64,000 bases of DNA, from the NCBI GenBank assembly GCA_004195025.1, contig SGBB01000012.1, positions 1 to 64,000 on the forward strand, in the 5' to 3' direction. This DNA is from Candidatus Acidulidesulfobacter diazotrophicus. GTDB lineage: Bacteria; SZUA-79; Acidulodesulfobacterales; Acidulodesulfobacteraceae. How positions within the stretch are numbered: the stretch's first letter is position 1; the number at the start of each line of letters is the position of its first letter. The notes beneath the pieces were generated by a model. That model saw only the letters and a list, made by a program, of their open reading frames with translations. It ran no database searches and was not told the origin of the DNA. The position numbers were made by a program, and so were the translations under genes. Positions 55,333 to 63,636 of the stretch are shown here, in pieces.

Positions 55333-55489
55333 TTAACCCAACTTCACCATAATTACCGGCAACCTGTTGATATTGCTGTATTTATGGGGGCAACAAAAAT
55401 GTCTATGGGGACTACAAAATAAAAAATAAAATGTATTAATATTGATGGGTTATAATTTTAGAATAATAAAAATGGTGAAGTTGGGTTAA
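55333..55489. repeat. MITE with 18-bp terminal inverted repeats
   Basis: It begins TTAACCCAACTTCACCAT and ends with the exact complement, enclosing 121 bases. The outer TTAA may be a target duplication. An inverted, more decayed copy lies at 52065-52226. It has no coding capacity. Confidence 0.8.
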
Positions 55490-55611
55490 TTTAATTTTAA
55501 TTATTTTTAAAAAAGTTCCATTTACTAAAAATTGCCGATAGAAAATTTTATTCTGGGTTCCTGCCAGAGGGGGAATGACTTTGATGGATTTTAACAGTTC
55601 ACCCGTCGGGT

Positions 55612-55637
55612 GTCATTCCTGCGAAAGCAGGAATCCA
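55612..55637. repeat. Dispersed palindromic repeat
   Basis: GTCATTCCTGCG AAA GCAGGAATCC. Same family as 18834-18860, 21473-21498 and 59721-59746; partial copies lie near 20899 and 24100. Confidence 0.75.
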
Positions 55638-55968
55638 ATATTCTTAATGCATTGCGGTATATTTAACAATCTATATTGGCAATTTTGGGATTTAATTTAA
55701 TAACACGAAAATATTCACCTCCGACCCAAGCTCCTCCGTCAAGGAGAGGGCGAAAGGTGGATAGCTATATTTTCTAACAAAGGATTAAAGAATAAATATT
55801 TAATTGCATCGCTTGAATTAAAGAATTTTAAAGATATAATCTATATATATCGTTAAATTAAAGTTATAAAAGTTATAAATAATGGCGACAAAATAAATTA
55901 AGAATTTTAAAAGTTAATTTATTATACTAAAAATAATTAAATTTATTAAATTTCAGTGGAGGCGGTAT

Positions 55969-56397
55969 ATGTCTAAATCATTAAAAGGTACAAAAACTTT
56001 AGAAAACTTAAAAACTGCATTTGCAGGTGAATCTCAAGCAAACAGAAGATATTTATATTTTGCTAAACAAGCTGATACAAACGGAGAGTCTGATGTCGCC
56101 AATAATTTTAGAGAAACGGCAGAGGCTGAAACAGGACATGCATTCGGTCATATTGATTATTTAAAGAAATATGAAGGCGGGGATCCCGTAACAGGCAAAC
56201 CCATTAGCACCATAAAAGAAATGTTAGAATCAGCCGTTGCAGGTGAAACTTATGAATATACCGAGATGTATCCCGGGTTTGCCAAGACTGCAAAAGAAGA
56301 AGGTTTTGATGATATTGCAGTATGGCTTGAAACACTTGTTAAGGTAGAAAAATCACATGCAGATAGATTTCAGAAAGTGCTTGATAACTTAAAATAA
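55969..56397 (+). CDS. rbr: Rubrerythrin, ferritin-like domain only
   Basis: This 142-residue protein has the diiron ligands in two ExxH pairs (AFAGESQANRRYLYFAK, ETAEAETGHAFGHIDYL, EMYPGFAKTA, LVKVEKSHADRF). The C-terminal rubredoxin domain of classical rubrerythrin is absent, as in many anaerobes. It reduces peroxide and protects oxygen-sensitive enzymes such as CooS. GGAGG precedes the ATG. Confidence 0.92.
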   Translation: MSKSLKGTKTLENLKTAFAGESQANRRYLYFAKQADTNGESDVANNFRETAEAETGHAFGHIDYLKKYEGGDPVTGKPISTIKEMLESAVAGETYEYTEMYPGFAKTAKEEGFDDIAVWLETLVKVEKSHADRFQKVLDNLK

Positions 56398-56569
56398 TCA
56401 TGATTATTTTGGCAATGTAACTTTTTTAGAAACTTCATAGTATGTATTTCTCTGATACATTAGAGAGTTGCATAGTTGCATACGATACTATATGTAAATA
56501 ATATTTATTTGAGTGTAGAGGATATTACTATTAGCTGAACGGTAATTTTAACTTTGAGGATTAAATTAT

Positions 56570-58126
56570 ATGTTTAAACAAGGATTAGATCCCAAAAGCA
56601 TTTATGAATTTAAAATAAAAGATATTAATTTTTTAGATGAAAAAAATCTTTTTAATGAAATTAGAAGAGTTTATTTAAAATGCATTAGTTGCAGGATTTG
56701 TATAGGTTTTTGTCCATCTTTTCCGGCTCTTTTTAATGCGTTCGACAATAAAGACGGCGATATGAATGCTTTAACCGATAATGAGCTCATTAATCCGCTT
56801 GATTTATGTTTTTATTGCAAGCAGTGCTATTTTAAGTGTCCTTTTACCCCTCCGCATGAATGGCGGATAGATTTTCCTCACTTGGCTTTGAGATATAAGG
56901 TTTTCAGATTTAAAAAAGAAGGAGCTAAAATTCAAGACAAATTACTTCTTGACACCGATAAAATGGGTAAAAGGTCTGTTCCGTTATCGCCCGTGATTAA
57001 TAAACTTAATAATTTTCCGCTTTTTCGTTCACTTTTAGAACCTCTAATGGGGATTGACAAAAGGGCAAAAGTTCCTTCATTTAACAAGGTTACTTTCGAA
57101 AAATGGTTTTACGATAATTATAAAAAACCATCAAGTTTATCGGGCTCTAACGATGTTTTTAAACCTAATCCGCTAAAAACTATTAATAGCAGTTATGATA
57201 AAACTGATAATGCAATAAATAAAGAAATAAATAAAGAAATAAATAAAGAAATAAATAAAGAAATAAATAAAGAAATAAATAAAGAAATAAATCCAAAAAT
57301 CAATAATAGCGATAAAGGTAATAATAGCGTTAATATAAACGATAATAATATAAGCAATAACATTACAAATAATAATAATACAAACAACAATAATAATAAT
57401 ATAAGTAATAGCGACAAGGCAGTTCTTTTTTATACCTGTATGATTAATTATAATTTTTTAGATAGAGGCATAGCTTTAATAAAAGTTTTGGAGAAAAACG
57501 GCATAAATATTGAACTTCCCGATGTGCAGTGCTGCGGCATTCCTTATTATGATATAGGCGATATTGAAAGTTCTATTCAAAAAGCTAAATTCAATGTGAA
57601 AAGCCTGAAAAGATATGTAGATAAAGGGTATGACATAATAGTTCCCGTACCGACATGCGCTATGCAAATAAAACATGAATATCCTCTTTTACTCCCTGAT
57701 GACGATGATGTTATTGCGGTGGCAAATAAAACTTATGATGTGCATGAATATTTATTCCATTTATATGAAAACGGAAAATTTAATATGGATTTTAAAAAAC
57801 CTATGGGCAAGATTGTATATCATATTTCCTGCCATTTGAAATCTTTGAATGTAGGATATAAGGCGTTATCGCTTTTAAAGCTTATTCCTCAAACAGAGAT
57901 AACAGTCATTGAAAAGTGTTCCGGGCACGACGGCACATTTGGAGTGAAGAAAAAAACTTTTAATTATGCCGTTAATGTCGGTAAAAGTTTGTTTGAAGAT
58001 ATAAATTCAACGAATGCCGATTATTATGTGTCCGATTGTCCGTTAGCCTCCGATCAGATAGAAATGGGAACGGGGAAAAAGGTAATGCACCCTTTAGAAA
58101 TTTTATACAAATCGTACATGGGTTAG
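56570..58126 (+). CDS. Fe-S oxidoreductase with CCG domains (GlpC/HdrD-like) and NKEI repeat insert
   Basis: The protein has 518 residues. Two [4Fe-4S] motifs are near the N-terminus (CISCRICIGFCPSFP, CFYCKQCYFKCPF). There are two CCG-type domains (DVQCCGIPYY near 325; EKCSGHDGT and DCPLASDQ near 455-485), as in GlpC and HdrD. Between them lies a low-complexity insert, NKEI repeated about six times and then Asn-rich (about residues 215-282). Such proteins often sit beside rubrerythrin and may supply it with electrons. TAG is used as the normal stop. Confidence 0.85.
   Translation: MFKQGLDPKSIYEFKIKDINFLDEKNLFNEIRRVYLKCISCRICIGFCPSFPALFNAFDNKDGDMNALTDNELINPLDLCFYCKQCYFKCPFTPPHEWRIDFPHLALRYKVFRFKKEGAKIQDKLLLDTDKMGKRSVPLSPVINKLNNFPLFRSLLEPLMGIDKRAKVPSFNKVTFEKWFYDNYKKPSSLSGSNDVFKPNPLKTINSSYDKTDNAINKEINKEINKEINKEINKEINKEINPKINNSDKGNNSVNINDNNISNNITNNNNTNNNNNNISNSDKAVLFYTCMINYNFLDRGIALIKVLEKNGINIELPDVQCCGIPYYDIGDIESSIQKAKFNVKSLKRYVDKGYDIIVPVPTCAMQIKHEYPLLLPDDDDVIAVANKTYDVHEYLFHLYENGKFNMDFKKPMGKIVYHISCHLKSLNVGYKALSLLKLIPQTEITVIEKCSGHDGTFGVKKKTFNYAVNVGKSLFEDINSTNADYYVSDCPLASDQIEMGTGKKVMHPLEILYKSYMG
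57214..57291 (+). repeat. Coding 12-bp tandem repeat (NKEI)
   Basis: AATAAAGAAATA repeats about six and a half times inside the Fe-S protein gene. The unit is a multiple of three, so copy-number change would not shift the frame. Confidence 0.9.
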
Positions 58127-58178
58127 TTGCTTTAATAGCAGTTTAATTATTATTTTAATGAAAATATGGAGGTTTATT

Positions 58179-58367
58179 ATGATGATGACGTCACCTTTAA
58201 TTTACGTATTGCTGATACTTATAGTTGTCGGCGTGATTCTTTGGCTTGTTAATAACTATATACCTATGGCGTCTTCTATTAAGACGATACTGAATGCTGT
58301 TGTGGTAATCGTCGTAATATTATGGCTCTTGGAAGTTTTTGGAATTTTCACTCGCTTCCATAGGTGA
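58179..58367 (+). CDS. Small Thivi_2564-type membrane protein
   Basis: About 62 residues from the ATG at 58179, which follows GGAGG; the ATG at 58158 lies upstream of that site. Two hydrophobic helices (ILIVVGVILWLVNNYIPM and AVVVIVVILWLLEVFG) match the short two-helix family. Function unknown. Confidence 0.7.
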   Translation: MMMTSPLIYVLLILIVVGVILWLVNNYIPMASSIKTILNAVVVIVVILWLLEVFGIFTRFHR

Positions 58368-58420
58368 ATGCTTGTATTAAAATTTATTTATTAAAATTTA
58401 AAAATGAGAGGTATTATGTC

Positions 58421-58708
58421 ATGATTTTGGGATGGGCAGGAAATGGAGGATGGCCTATGATGGGATTTGGTTATGGTTTAGGAATTTTAGGTTTAATATT
58501 TATGATTGCCGTTATGTTTTTACCTGTTATTATTTTTGTTTATTTTATCGTATGGCTATTTGATAATAAACATAGAGGCAATAACCGCCATCATTTTAGA
58601 TCTTTCAGTGATGAAGAGCATATAGACATACTCAAAAAAAGATACGCAAAAGGTGAGATAACAAAAGAACAATATGAGGATATGAAAAAAACTTTAAAAA
58701 ATGAATAA
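58421..58708 (+). CDS. SHOCT-domain membrane protein
   Basis: About 95 residues from the ATG at 58421 behind GAGAGG. A Gly-rich start and one long hydrophobic helix (about 15-45) are followed by the C-terminal SHOCT motif IDILKKRYAKGEITKEQYED. It probably forms an operon with the preceding small membrane protein. Confidence 0.8.
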   Translation: MILGWAGNGGWPMMGFGYGLGILGLIFMIAVMFLPVIIFVYFIVWLFDNKHRGNNRHHFRSFSDEEHIDILKKRYAKGEITKEQYEDMKKTLKNE

Positions 58709-59010
58709 TTAATAATTAATAATTAATAATTAAATAGAATACATTTTAGTTGCGAGATGATGATTCTTAAACAGTTTTTAGTATATTTTTGTGTAAATTT
58801 AAATAATAAGGGATTATAATAATTTACATAATTGCAATATCGATAATCATCCCTGCAACAAGCGTATAAATTTAATAACAATAAGGATTATAAAATAAAG
58901 GATTATAAAATAATTTATTCTGTTTTATATTTTAATTATTACATTCATTTTTATTTCCGTGTAAAATAATATTATCTTAATTAATTTACCTTATTTTATT
59001 TTTTATTATT

Positions 59011-59448
59011 TTACAGCCAAGCTTTCATTAAATTTATACTGTGAAGACTAAGATAATAATAAACAAAAGTATAAAAAATAATGCTTGTTATTAAAGGCAC
59101 ATAGAAATATAAAATATCATTTTTTCTATTTTGTATTAATCCTAAAATTAAAGAAATAAAGAAAGTGCCTATAAATAATTGTCCTACATAGAAACCGATA
59201 TAAGCGCCGTGTTCTATCCACTTACCATTACTATTAATTTTACGCAATCTTTTATTTATAAAATTAAATTTTCTTAAATATTGAGCAAAATAAAAACCTA
59301 AAATACATATAAGAATATCGGAAATTATTATAACCAGAATAGATAATAAAGGATTTAAGTTTGCAATAGTTATATAAGAAACAGCTAACAACCTGCCGCC
59401 GAAAAAAGGATTAATATTAATAAATATTAGCATAATATAATTTAACAT
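59011..59448 (-). CDS. Integral membrane protein, unknown
   Basis: The protein has 145 residues with four hydrophobic segments. FFGGRLLAVSYITIANLNPL and the overall layout faintly recall small multidrug-export (COG2426-like) proteins, but I cannot assign it. It is the only minus-strand gene in this part. Confidence 0.5.
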   Translation of the reverse strand: MLNYIMLIFININPFFGGRLLAVSYITIANLNPLLSILVIIISDILICILGFYFAQYLRKFNFINKRLRKINSNGKWIEHGAYIGFYVGQLFIGTFFISLILGLIQNRKNDILYFYVPLITSIIFYTFVYYYLSLHSINLMKAWL

Positions 59449-59720
59449 AATATAATTTTATCTCACCGATTTATTTCAAATTATTCTAAAAGCATTTTTT
59501 TAGTTAGATTTAATTAACAAGGGGATATTTTATATCTCAATCCTCCCATAAGAACCGTCAATGATATTTTGTTCAATAATAAACAATACCGGATAACCCC
59601 GCTTCGCTCTCGACTTATAGCCTCAAGAAGTTTCCTCCGGGGGATTCATGCTTTCGCAGGAATAAAATATGACCTGTACTTGTATGGCACCCGACTGGCG
59701 AAACGATAAATTTTATTTAA

Positions 59721-59746
59721 GTCATTCCCGCCTTCGCGGGAATCCA
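59721..59746. repeat. Dispersed palindromic repeat
   Basis: GTCATTCCCGCCTTCGCGGG followed by AATCC; variant stem of the family at 55612-55637. Confidence 0.7.
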
Positions 59747-60067
59747 TAAATAAATTTCTATAGAAGGATTAAAACTTTCTACTGCGCCGTTTGAAACAAT
59801 TATATAAAAAAACTTTGGTTTGCCCAATTTAATATTTTAATGTTATATTAGTATTATAGTATAGTATTATAAGTATTATAGTATTATAATATTGATAAGA
59901 AAAAATTTAAATTATAAAAGTTTATTTTTTTGGATGGGCTAAATATTCTCGTCCATGCCCCGCCCTTACAATTTTATAAAATATATATTAAATTATAATA
60001 TGTCCATTGTACAAGGGTTAATGTTGTATTATTCGCTTGTAATATTTTATACATTATTATACATATA

Positions 60068-60231
60068 TAATTATATAAAATATATATATAGTTTTTTTTA
60101 ATCTATTATAATTATATAAAATATATATATAGTTTTTTTTAATCTATTATAATTATATAAAATATATATATAGTTTTTTTTAATCTATTATAATTATATA
60201 AAATATATATATAGTTTTTTTTAATCTATTT
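60068..60231. repeat. Four 41-bp tandem repeats upstream of the regulator
   Basis: The unit ATTATAATTATATAAAATAT followed by ATATATAGTTTTTTTTAATCT occurs four times almost without change, ending 18 bases before the ATG at 60249. Each unit carries TATAAT-like boxes and a T8 tract. 41 bases is close to four helical turns. Confidence 0.9.
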
Positions 60232-60248
60232 TTTGTAAATATAAATAA

Positions 60249-60953
60249 ATGGAAACTATTAGCAGTTTTTCAAATATTGGATTAGTTTTACTTTCATCAG
60301 ATCTTAAAGTTGTCGGCATGAACGATTTTGCCAGAAATATTTTAGGTCCTGCAATGCAAGGGTTAGATAAAAATGTATTTCAATATCATTCTCGTAAAAG
60401 CCAGCTAAAAATCAAAGGTGTCCTTGATGAATCCCAAATGCATCAATCCGATATTTCCACTACAATGGTTATTGATGTATTAAGCAAGGTATTAATGATT
60501 AATGTTTGCAAGGTTATACAGGGAAAACCTTCTTCAGAACCTATATATGTTATGTCATTTTTAGATGTAACCAATCAGGTAGGGGCAAAGACAAGTCCGC
60601 AATCGGGATTAATGGAGTTAAAGAAATTACCTGTTCTAAGCAAAGGTTCATTTCAGTTTTTAGATATAGGGTCTATATATTTTATTCAGTCGGATGGAAA
60701 TTATTGCAAAATATTTACGGAAACCAGATGGTTTCATCTTCATTTTACCTTAAAAAATATTCTCAAACGGTACGTAGGCAATAAATTTTTTTTGGTGCAT
60801 AAATGTTTTATCGTAAATACCGATCATATAGAGAGAATAGAACAGGATTTTCATGGACACATGAAGATAGTCTTTGATAAAAGCACTGTTCCTTTAGTTC
60901 CGGTAAGTCGCCGAAAGATGCATGCGCTAAAGAATATTCTTAGTATTGCATGA
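60249..60953 (+). CDS. PAS-LytTR transcription factor, RcoM-like CO regulator
   Basis: The protein has 234 residues. An N-terminal PAS domain (about 5-112) is joined to a LytTR DNA-binding domain (about 130-232; IYFIQSDGNYCKIFT, FFLVHKCFIVNTDHIERIEQ, VPVSRRKM). This is the architecture of RcoM, a heme CO sensor. His47 in YHSRKSQLKI sits where RcoM has its heme His, and Met73 or Met83 could be the second ligand. The cooF-cooS operon begins 200 bases downstream, behind two LytTR boxes. CO sensing is inferred from architecture and neighbours. Confidence 0.75.
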   Translation: METISSFSNIGLVLLSSDLKVVGMNDFARNILGPAMQGLDKNVFQYHSRKSQLKIKGVLDESQMHQSDISTTMVIDVLSKVLMINVCKVIQGKPSSEPIYVMSFLDVTNQVGAKTSPQSGLMELKKLPVLSKGSFQFLDIGSIYFIQSDGNYCKIFTETRWFHLHFTLKNILKRYVGNKFFLVHKCFIVNTDHIERIEQDFHGHMKIVFDKSTVPLVPVSRRKMHALKNILSIA

Positions 60954-61016
60954 TTTATATAATTTATGCGGCTATAAAAATAGACTTATAACAATAACCC
61001 CGATTACATAATTAAA

Positions 61017-61077
61017 ACCGTTTATCAAACATAATTTACCGTTTATCAAAAAATTATTTACTTGAAATTAATATAAT
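61017..61077 (+). promoter_or_regulatory. LytTR direct-repeat operator and coo promoter
   Basis: ACCGTTTAT occurs at 61017-61025 and 61038-61046, 21 bases (two turns) apart. Both match the LytTR-box consensus. TATAAT follows at 61072-61077 with no good -35 box, so the proximal site lies where an activator would contact polymerase. The cooF gene starts 78 bases later. Confidence 0.75.
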
Positions 61078-61155
61078 GGAATAATTTTATTATGCAATAA
61101 ACTATTATGCAATAAACAATGATAATTAGACAAAAATAGAGGAGGGTGATTTAGA

Positions 61156-61719
61156 ATGAAAGAAATCTTTATTGATATAGAAAGATGTACTGCTTGTAAG
61201 TCATGTGAGATTGCCTGTGCAGTCGAGCATTCCTTATCTAAGGATCTCTTTTCAGCCATTTTTGAAAATCCTTTACCCATAAAAAGGGTTTATGTTGAAA
61301 AAGCTTTTTTGTTTTCATATCCTGTCAAGTGTATGCACTGCGCAGATGCCGCATGTATAGCAGCCTGCCCTACGGGCGCAATGCATAGGAATCACGAATT
61401 TGGAAGCGTTGTCGTTAATACCGATAAATGTATGGGGTGCTGGATGTGTGCGATGGTCTGTCCTTTTGGCGCAATTATTCCGGATTACGCAGTGAAGACG
61501 GCACGGAAGTGTGATTTCTGCCCCGATAGGTTAAAAGAAGGAGGAAAACCTGCCTGTGTTGAGGCATGTCCCACTAGTACCATTACTTTTGGCGAGATGA
61601 AAGACCTTTTTAAATCAAAAAGATTGTTATCGGCAGAAAGAGTTGTAAAAGCTGTTTTGGTTCAGGAAGATAAGAAAGTTACGCCGCTGGAAATGTTAAG
61701 AAGCATAGAAAATATTTAA
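61156..61719 (+). CDS. cooF: CooF-like ferredoxin, electron partner of CO dehydrogenase
   Basis: This 187-residue protein has four [4Fe-4S] cysteine sets: CTACKSCEIAC, CMHCADAACIAACP, CMGCWMCAMVCPFG and CDFCPD...CVEACP. It carries electrons from CooS to a hydrogenase or other acceptor. GGAGGGTG precedes the ATG. cooS follows after 14 bases. Confidence 0.9.
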   Translation: MKEIFIDIERCTACKSCEIACAVEHSLSKDLFSAIFENPLPIKRVYVEKAFLFSYPVKCMHCADAACIAACPTGAMHRNHEFGSVVVNTDKCMGCWMCAMVCPFGAIIPDYAVKTARKCDFCPDRLKEGGKPACVEACPTSTITFGEMKDLFKSKRLLSAERVVKAVLVQEDKKVTPLEMLRSIENI

Positions 61720-61733
61720 AAAGGAGGAATAAA

Positions 61734-63635
61734 ATGTCAATGAAAACTTTTGACGCGGTTACACAAAGCTTGATAAATAGAGCAGAAGCGATGGGAATAG
61801 AAACGGGTATAAACAGGTTAGAGTCTCAGTTGCCGCAGTGCGGATTCGGTCAGCTTGGTTCCTGTTGCCGTATATGTTATATGGGTCCTTGCAGGATAGA
61901 CCCTTTCGGAGAAGGCGCCTCAAAAGGCGTATGCGGAGCAACTGCCGATGTTATCGTGTGCAGGAATCTATTAAGAGAAGAAGTCGGAGGTGCGGCATCA
62001 CATGTAGGTCACGCAAGGCATGTAGTACTTGCTTTTCAAAAAATGCTGGAAGGAAAAGCTCCGGGATACAAAATAACGGACAGAAATAAGTTGATGGATA
62101 TAGCCTTGAGACTTGGAATTAAAACTGAGGATAAGTCCGATATTGAGATCGGTAAGGAAGTAGTCGGTAAAGCATTGGAAGATATATCCAATCAAAATGG
62201 GGAACCAATGAACTGGCTTAAATTAAGTGCGCAAAGCAGGGAATTTGAGATGTGGAAAGAACAGGGTATCTTAATATCTAATGCCCATAATGAAATTGAA
62301 GAGGCAATGCACAGGACATCAATGGGCAATGACGCCGACCCTGTTAATCTGCTCCTTGCCTGCCTTAAAATGGGGCTTGTAGACGGCTATGCAGGGCTTC
62401 ATATGGCAACGGATTTTCATGATATTTTGTTTGGCACGCCTCAGATTACAACCGTAGAAGCAAATATAGGCGTTCTAGATAAAGATAAGGTCAATATAGC
62501 TATACACGGGCATAACCCAGTGCTTTCGGAAAAGATATTGGAATGGGCTTTTAAAATGAAAGAAGAAGCTAAAAAAAGTGGCGCGCTTGATATAAATGTC
62601 GTCGGCGTTTGCTGTACGGGCAATGAACTTACAATGAGGCATGGCGTTCCCTTAGCCGCGCATAATTTGCAATCGGAGCTTGTTCTTATCACGGGAGCCG
62701 TAGATGCCATGGTTGTAGATATGCAGTGTATATGGCCGTCTTTAGCAATGATAGCAGAATGTTTTCATACAAAACTTATTACTACCGAGCCTTTTGTGAA
62801 AATACCCGGCGCTATTCATGTGCCTTTTGATGTTGAACATGCCGATGAAGAGGCAAAAAATATCGTGATGATGGCTATAGATTCTTTTAAAGAAAGAAAA
62901 GGGGAGGATGTGCATATACCAAAAGAAAAATCCGTTGGCTTTGTAGGATTTTCAGTAGAAGCAATAGTCGATATGCTTAAAAAAATTGATTCGTCAGATC
63001 CTCTAAAACCTATAGTAGATAATATTGTCAATGGAAATATCTATGGAGTGGTCGGTTTTGTCGGCTGTCCCAGTATAAAGCTTAGAGATACATTTATGAC
63101 GGAAAAGATGACGAAAGAGCTTTTAAAAAATAATGTGCTTGTCGTTACTACGGGATGTACGGCTCAAATATGTATTCAGGCAGGATTAATGGACTCATCT
63201 GCCACTGATAAATATTGCGGGGAAGGACTAAAAACCGTATTACACGCGCTTGGAAAGGCTGCAGGGTTCGATGTGCCGCTGCCTCCTGTCTGGCACATGG
63301 GCTCTTGTGTTGATAACGCAAGGATTGGAACTTTGCTTGGTGCATTGGCAGATAGAATAGGCGTAAAAATAAGTCAATTACCTGTTGCAGGATCTGCACC
63401 CGAGCTTGTTCAAGAGAAGGCTATATCTATAGGGACATGGTTTCTTGCCCTCGGGCTTCTTGTGCACATAGCGCCAAGTCCCAGAATTTTAGGAAGTCCG
63501 GTCGCTACAAATATATTAACAAAGGATTTAGAAAATATTACCGGCGGTAAAGTGTATGTTGAATTAGATCCTATAAAGGCAGCGGCTGGAATTATTTCGC
63601 ACATAAAACATAAAAGAACGGAGTTAGGTATTTAA
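61734..63635 (+). CDS. cooS: Anaerobic Ni-Fe-S carbon monoxide dehydrogenase
   Basis: This 633-residue protein has normal CooS length. The B- and D-cluster cysteines are in CGFGQLGSCCRICYMGPCRI. The C-cluster ligands are around GHNPVLSEKI, VGVCCTGNEL, GFVGCPS, TTGCTAQ and MGSCVDNAR. It oxidises CO to CO2. The ACS-linked subunits are not in the window, and no cooC or cooJ is seen before the window ends. Confidence 0.95.
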   Translation: MSMKTFDAVTQSLINRAEAMGIETGINRLESQLPQCGFGQLGSCCRICYMGPCRIDPFGEGASKGVCGATADVIVCRNLLREEVGGAASHVGHARHVVLAFQKMLEGKAPGYKITDRNKLMDIALRLGIKTEDKSDIEIGKEVVGKALEDISNQNGEPMNWLKLSAQSREFEMWKEQGILISNAHNEIEEAMHRTSMGNDADPVNLLLACLKMGLVDGYAGLHMATDFHDILFGTPQITTVEANIGVLDKDKVNIAIHGHNPVLSEKILEWAFKMKEEAKKSGALDINVVGVCCTGNELTMRHGVPLAAHNLQSELVLITGAVDAMVVDMQCIWPSLAMIAECFHTKLITTEPFVKIPGAIHVPFDVEHADEEAKNIVMMAIDSFKERKGEDVHIPKEKSVGFVGFSVEAIVDMLKKIDSSDPLKPIVDNIVNGNIYGVVGFVGCPSIKLRDTFMTEKMTKELLKNNVLVVTTGCTAQICIQAGLMDSSATDKYCGEGLKTVLHALGKAAGFDVPLPPVWHMGSCVDNARIGTLLGALADRIGVKISQLPVAGSAPELVQEKAISIGTWFLALGLLVHIAPSPRILGSPVATNILTKDLENITGGKVYVELDPIKAAAGIISHIKHKRTELGI

Positions 63636-63636
63636 A

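Larger units (their letters stand above)
55113..55968. other. Repeat-rich intergenic region
   Basis: It holds short tandem repeats (ATTATAACTATAACT near 55205; TATTC repeats at about 55256-55305), an intact MITE (55333-55489), a dispersed palindrome (55612-55637) and an imperfect hairpin CACCTCC...AGGTGG near 55707-55760. There is no gene. Confidence 0.6.
59449..60248. other. Repeat-rich intergenic region upstream of the RcoM-like gene
   Basis: It holds a dispersed palindrome (59721-59746), an inverted copy of the AAGGGCGGGGC repeat (59935-59972), and four 41-bp tandem repeats directly before the regulator gene (60068-60231). There is no gene. Confidence 0.6.

Noticed and set aside
57193-57417. 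Leu-rich minus-strand open frame
   Set aside because: It is the shadow of the NKEI/Asn repeat in the Fe-S protein gene.
60068-60231. 41-bp repeats considered as a CRISPR array
   Set aside because: The units are head-to-tail with no spacers between them, so they are a tandem array.
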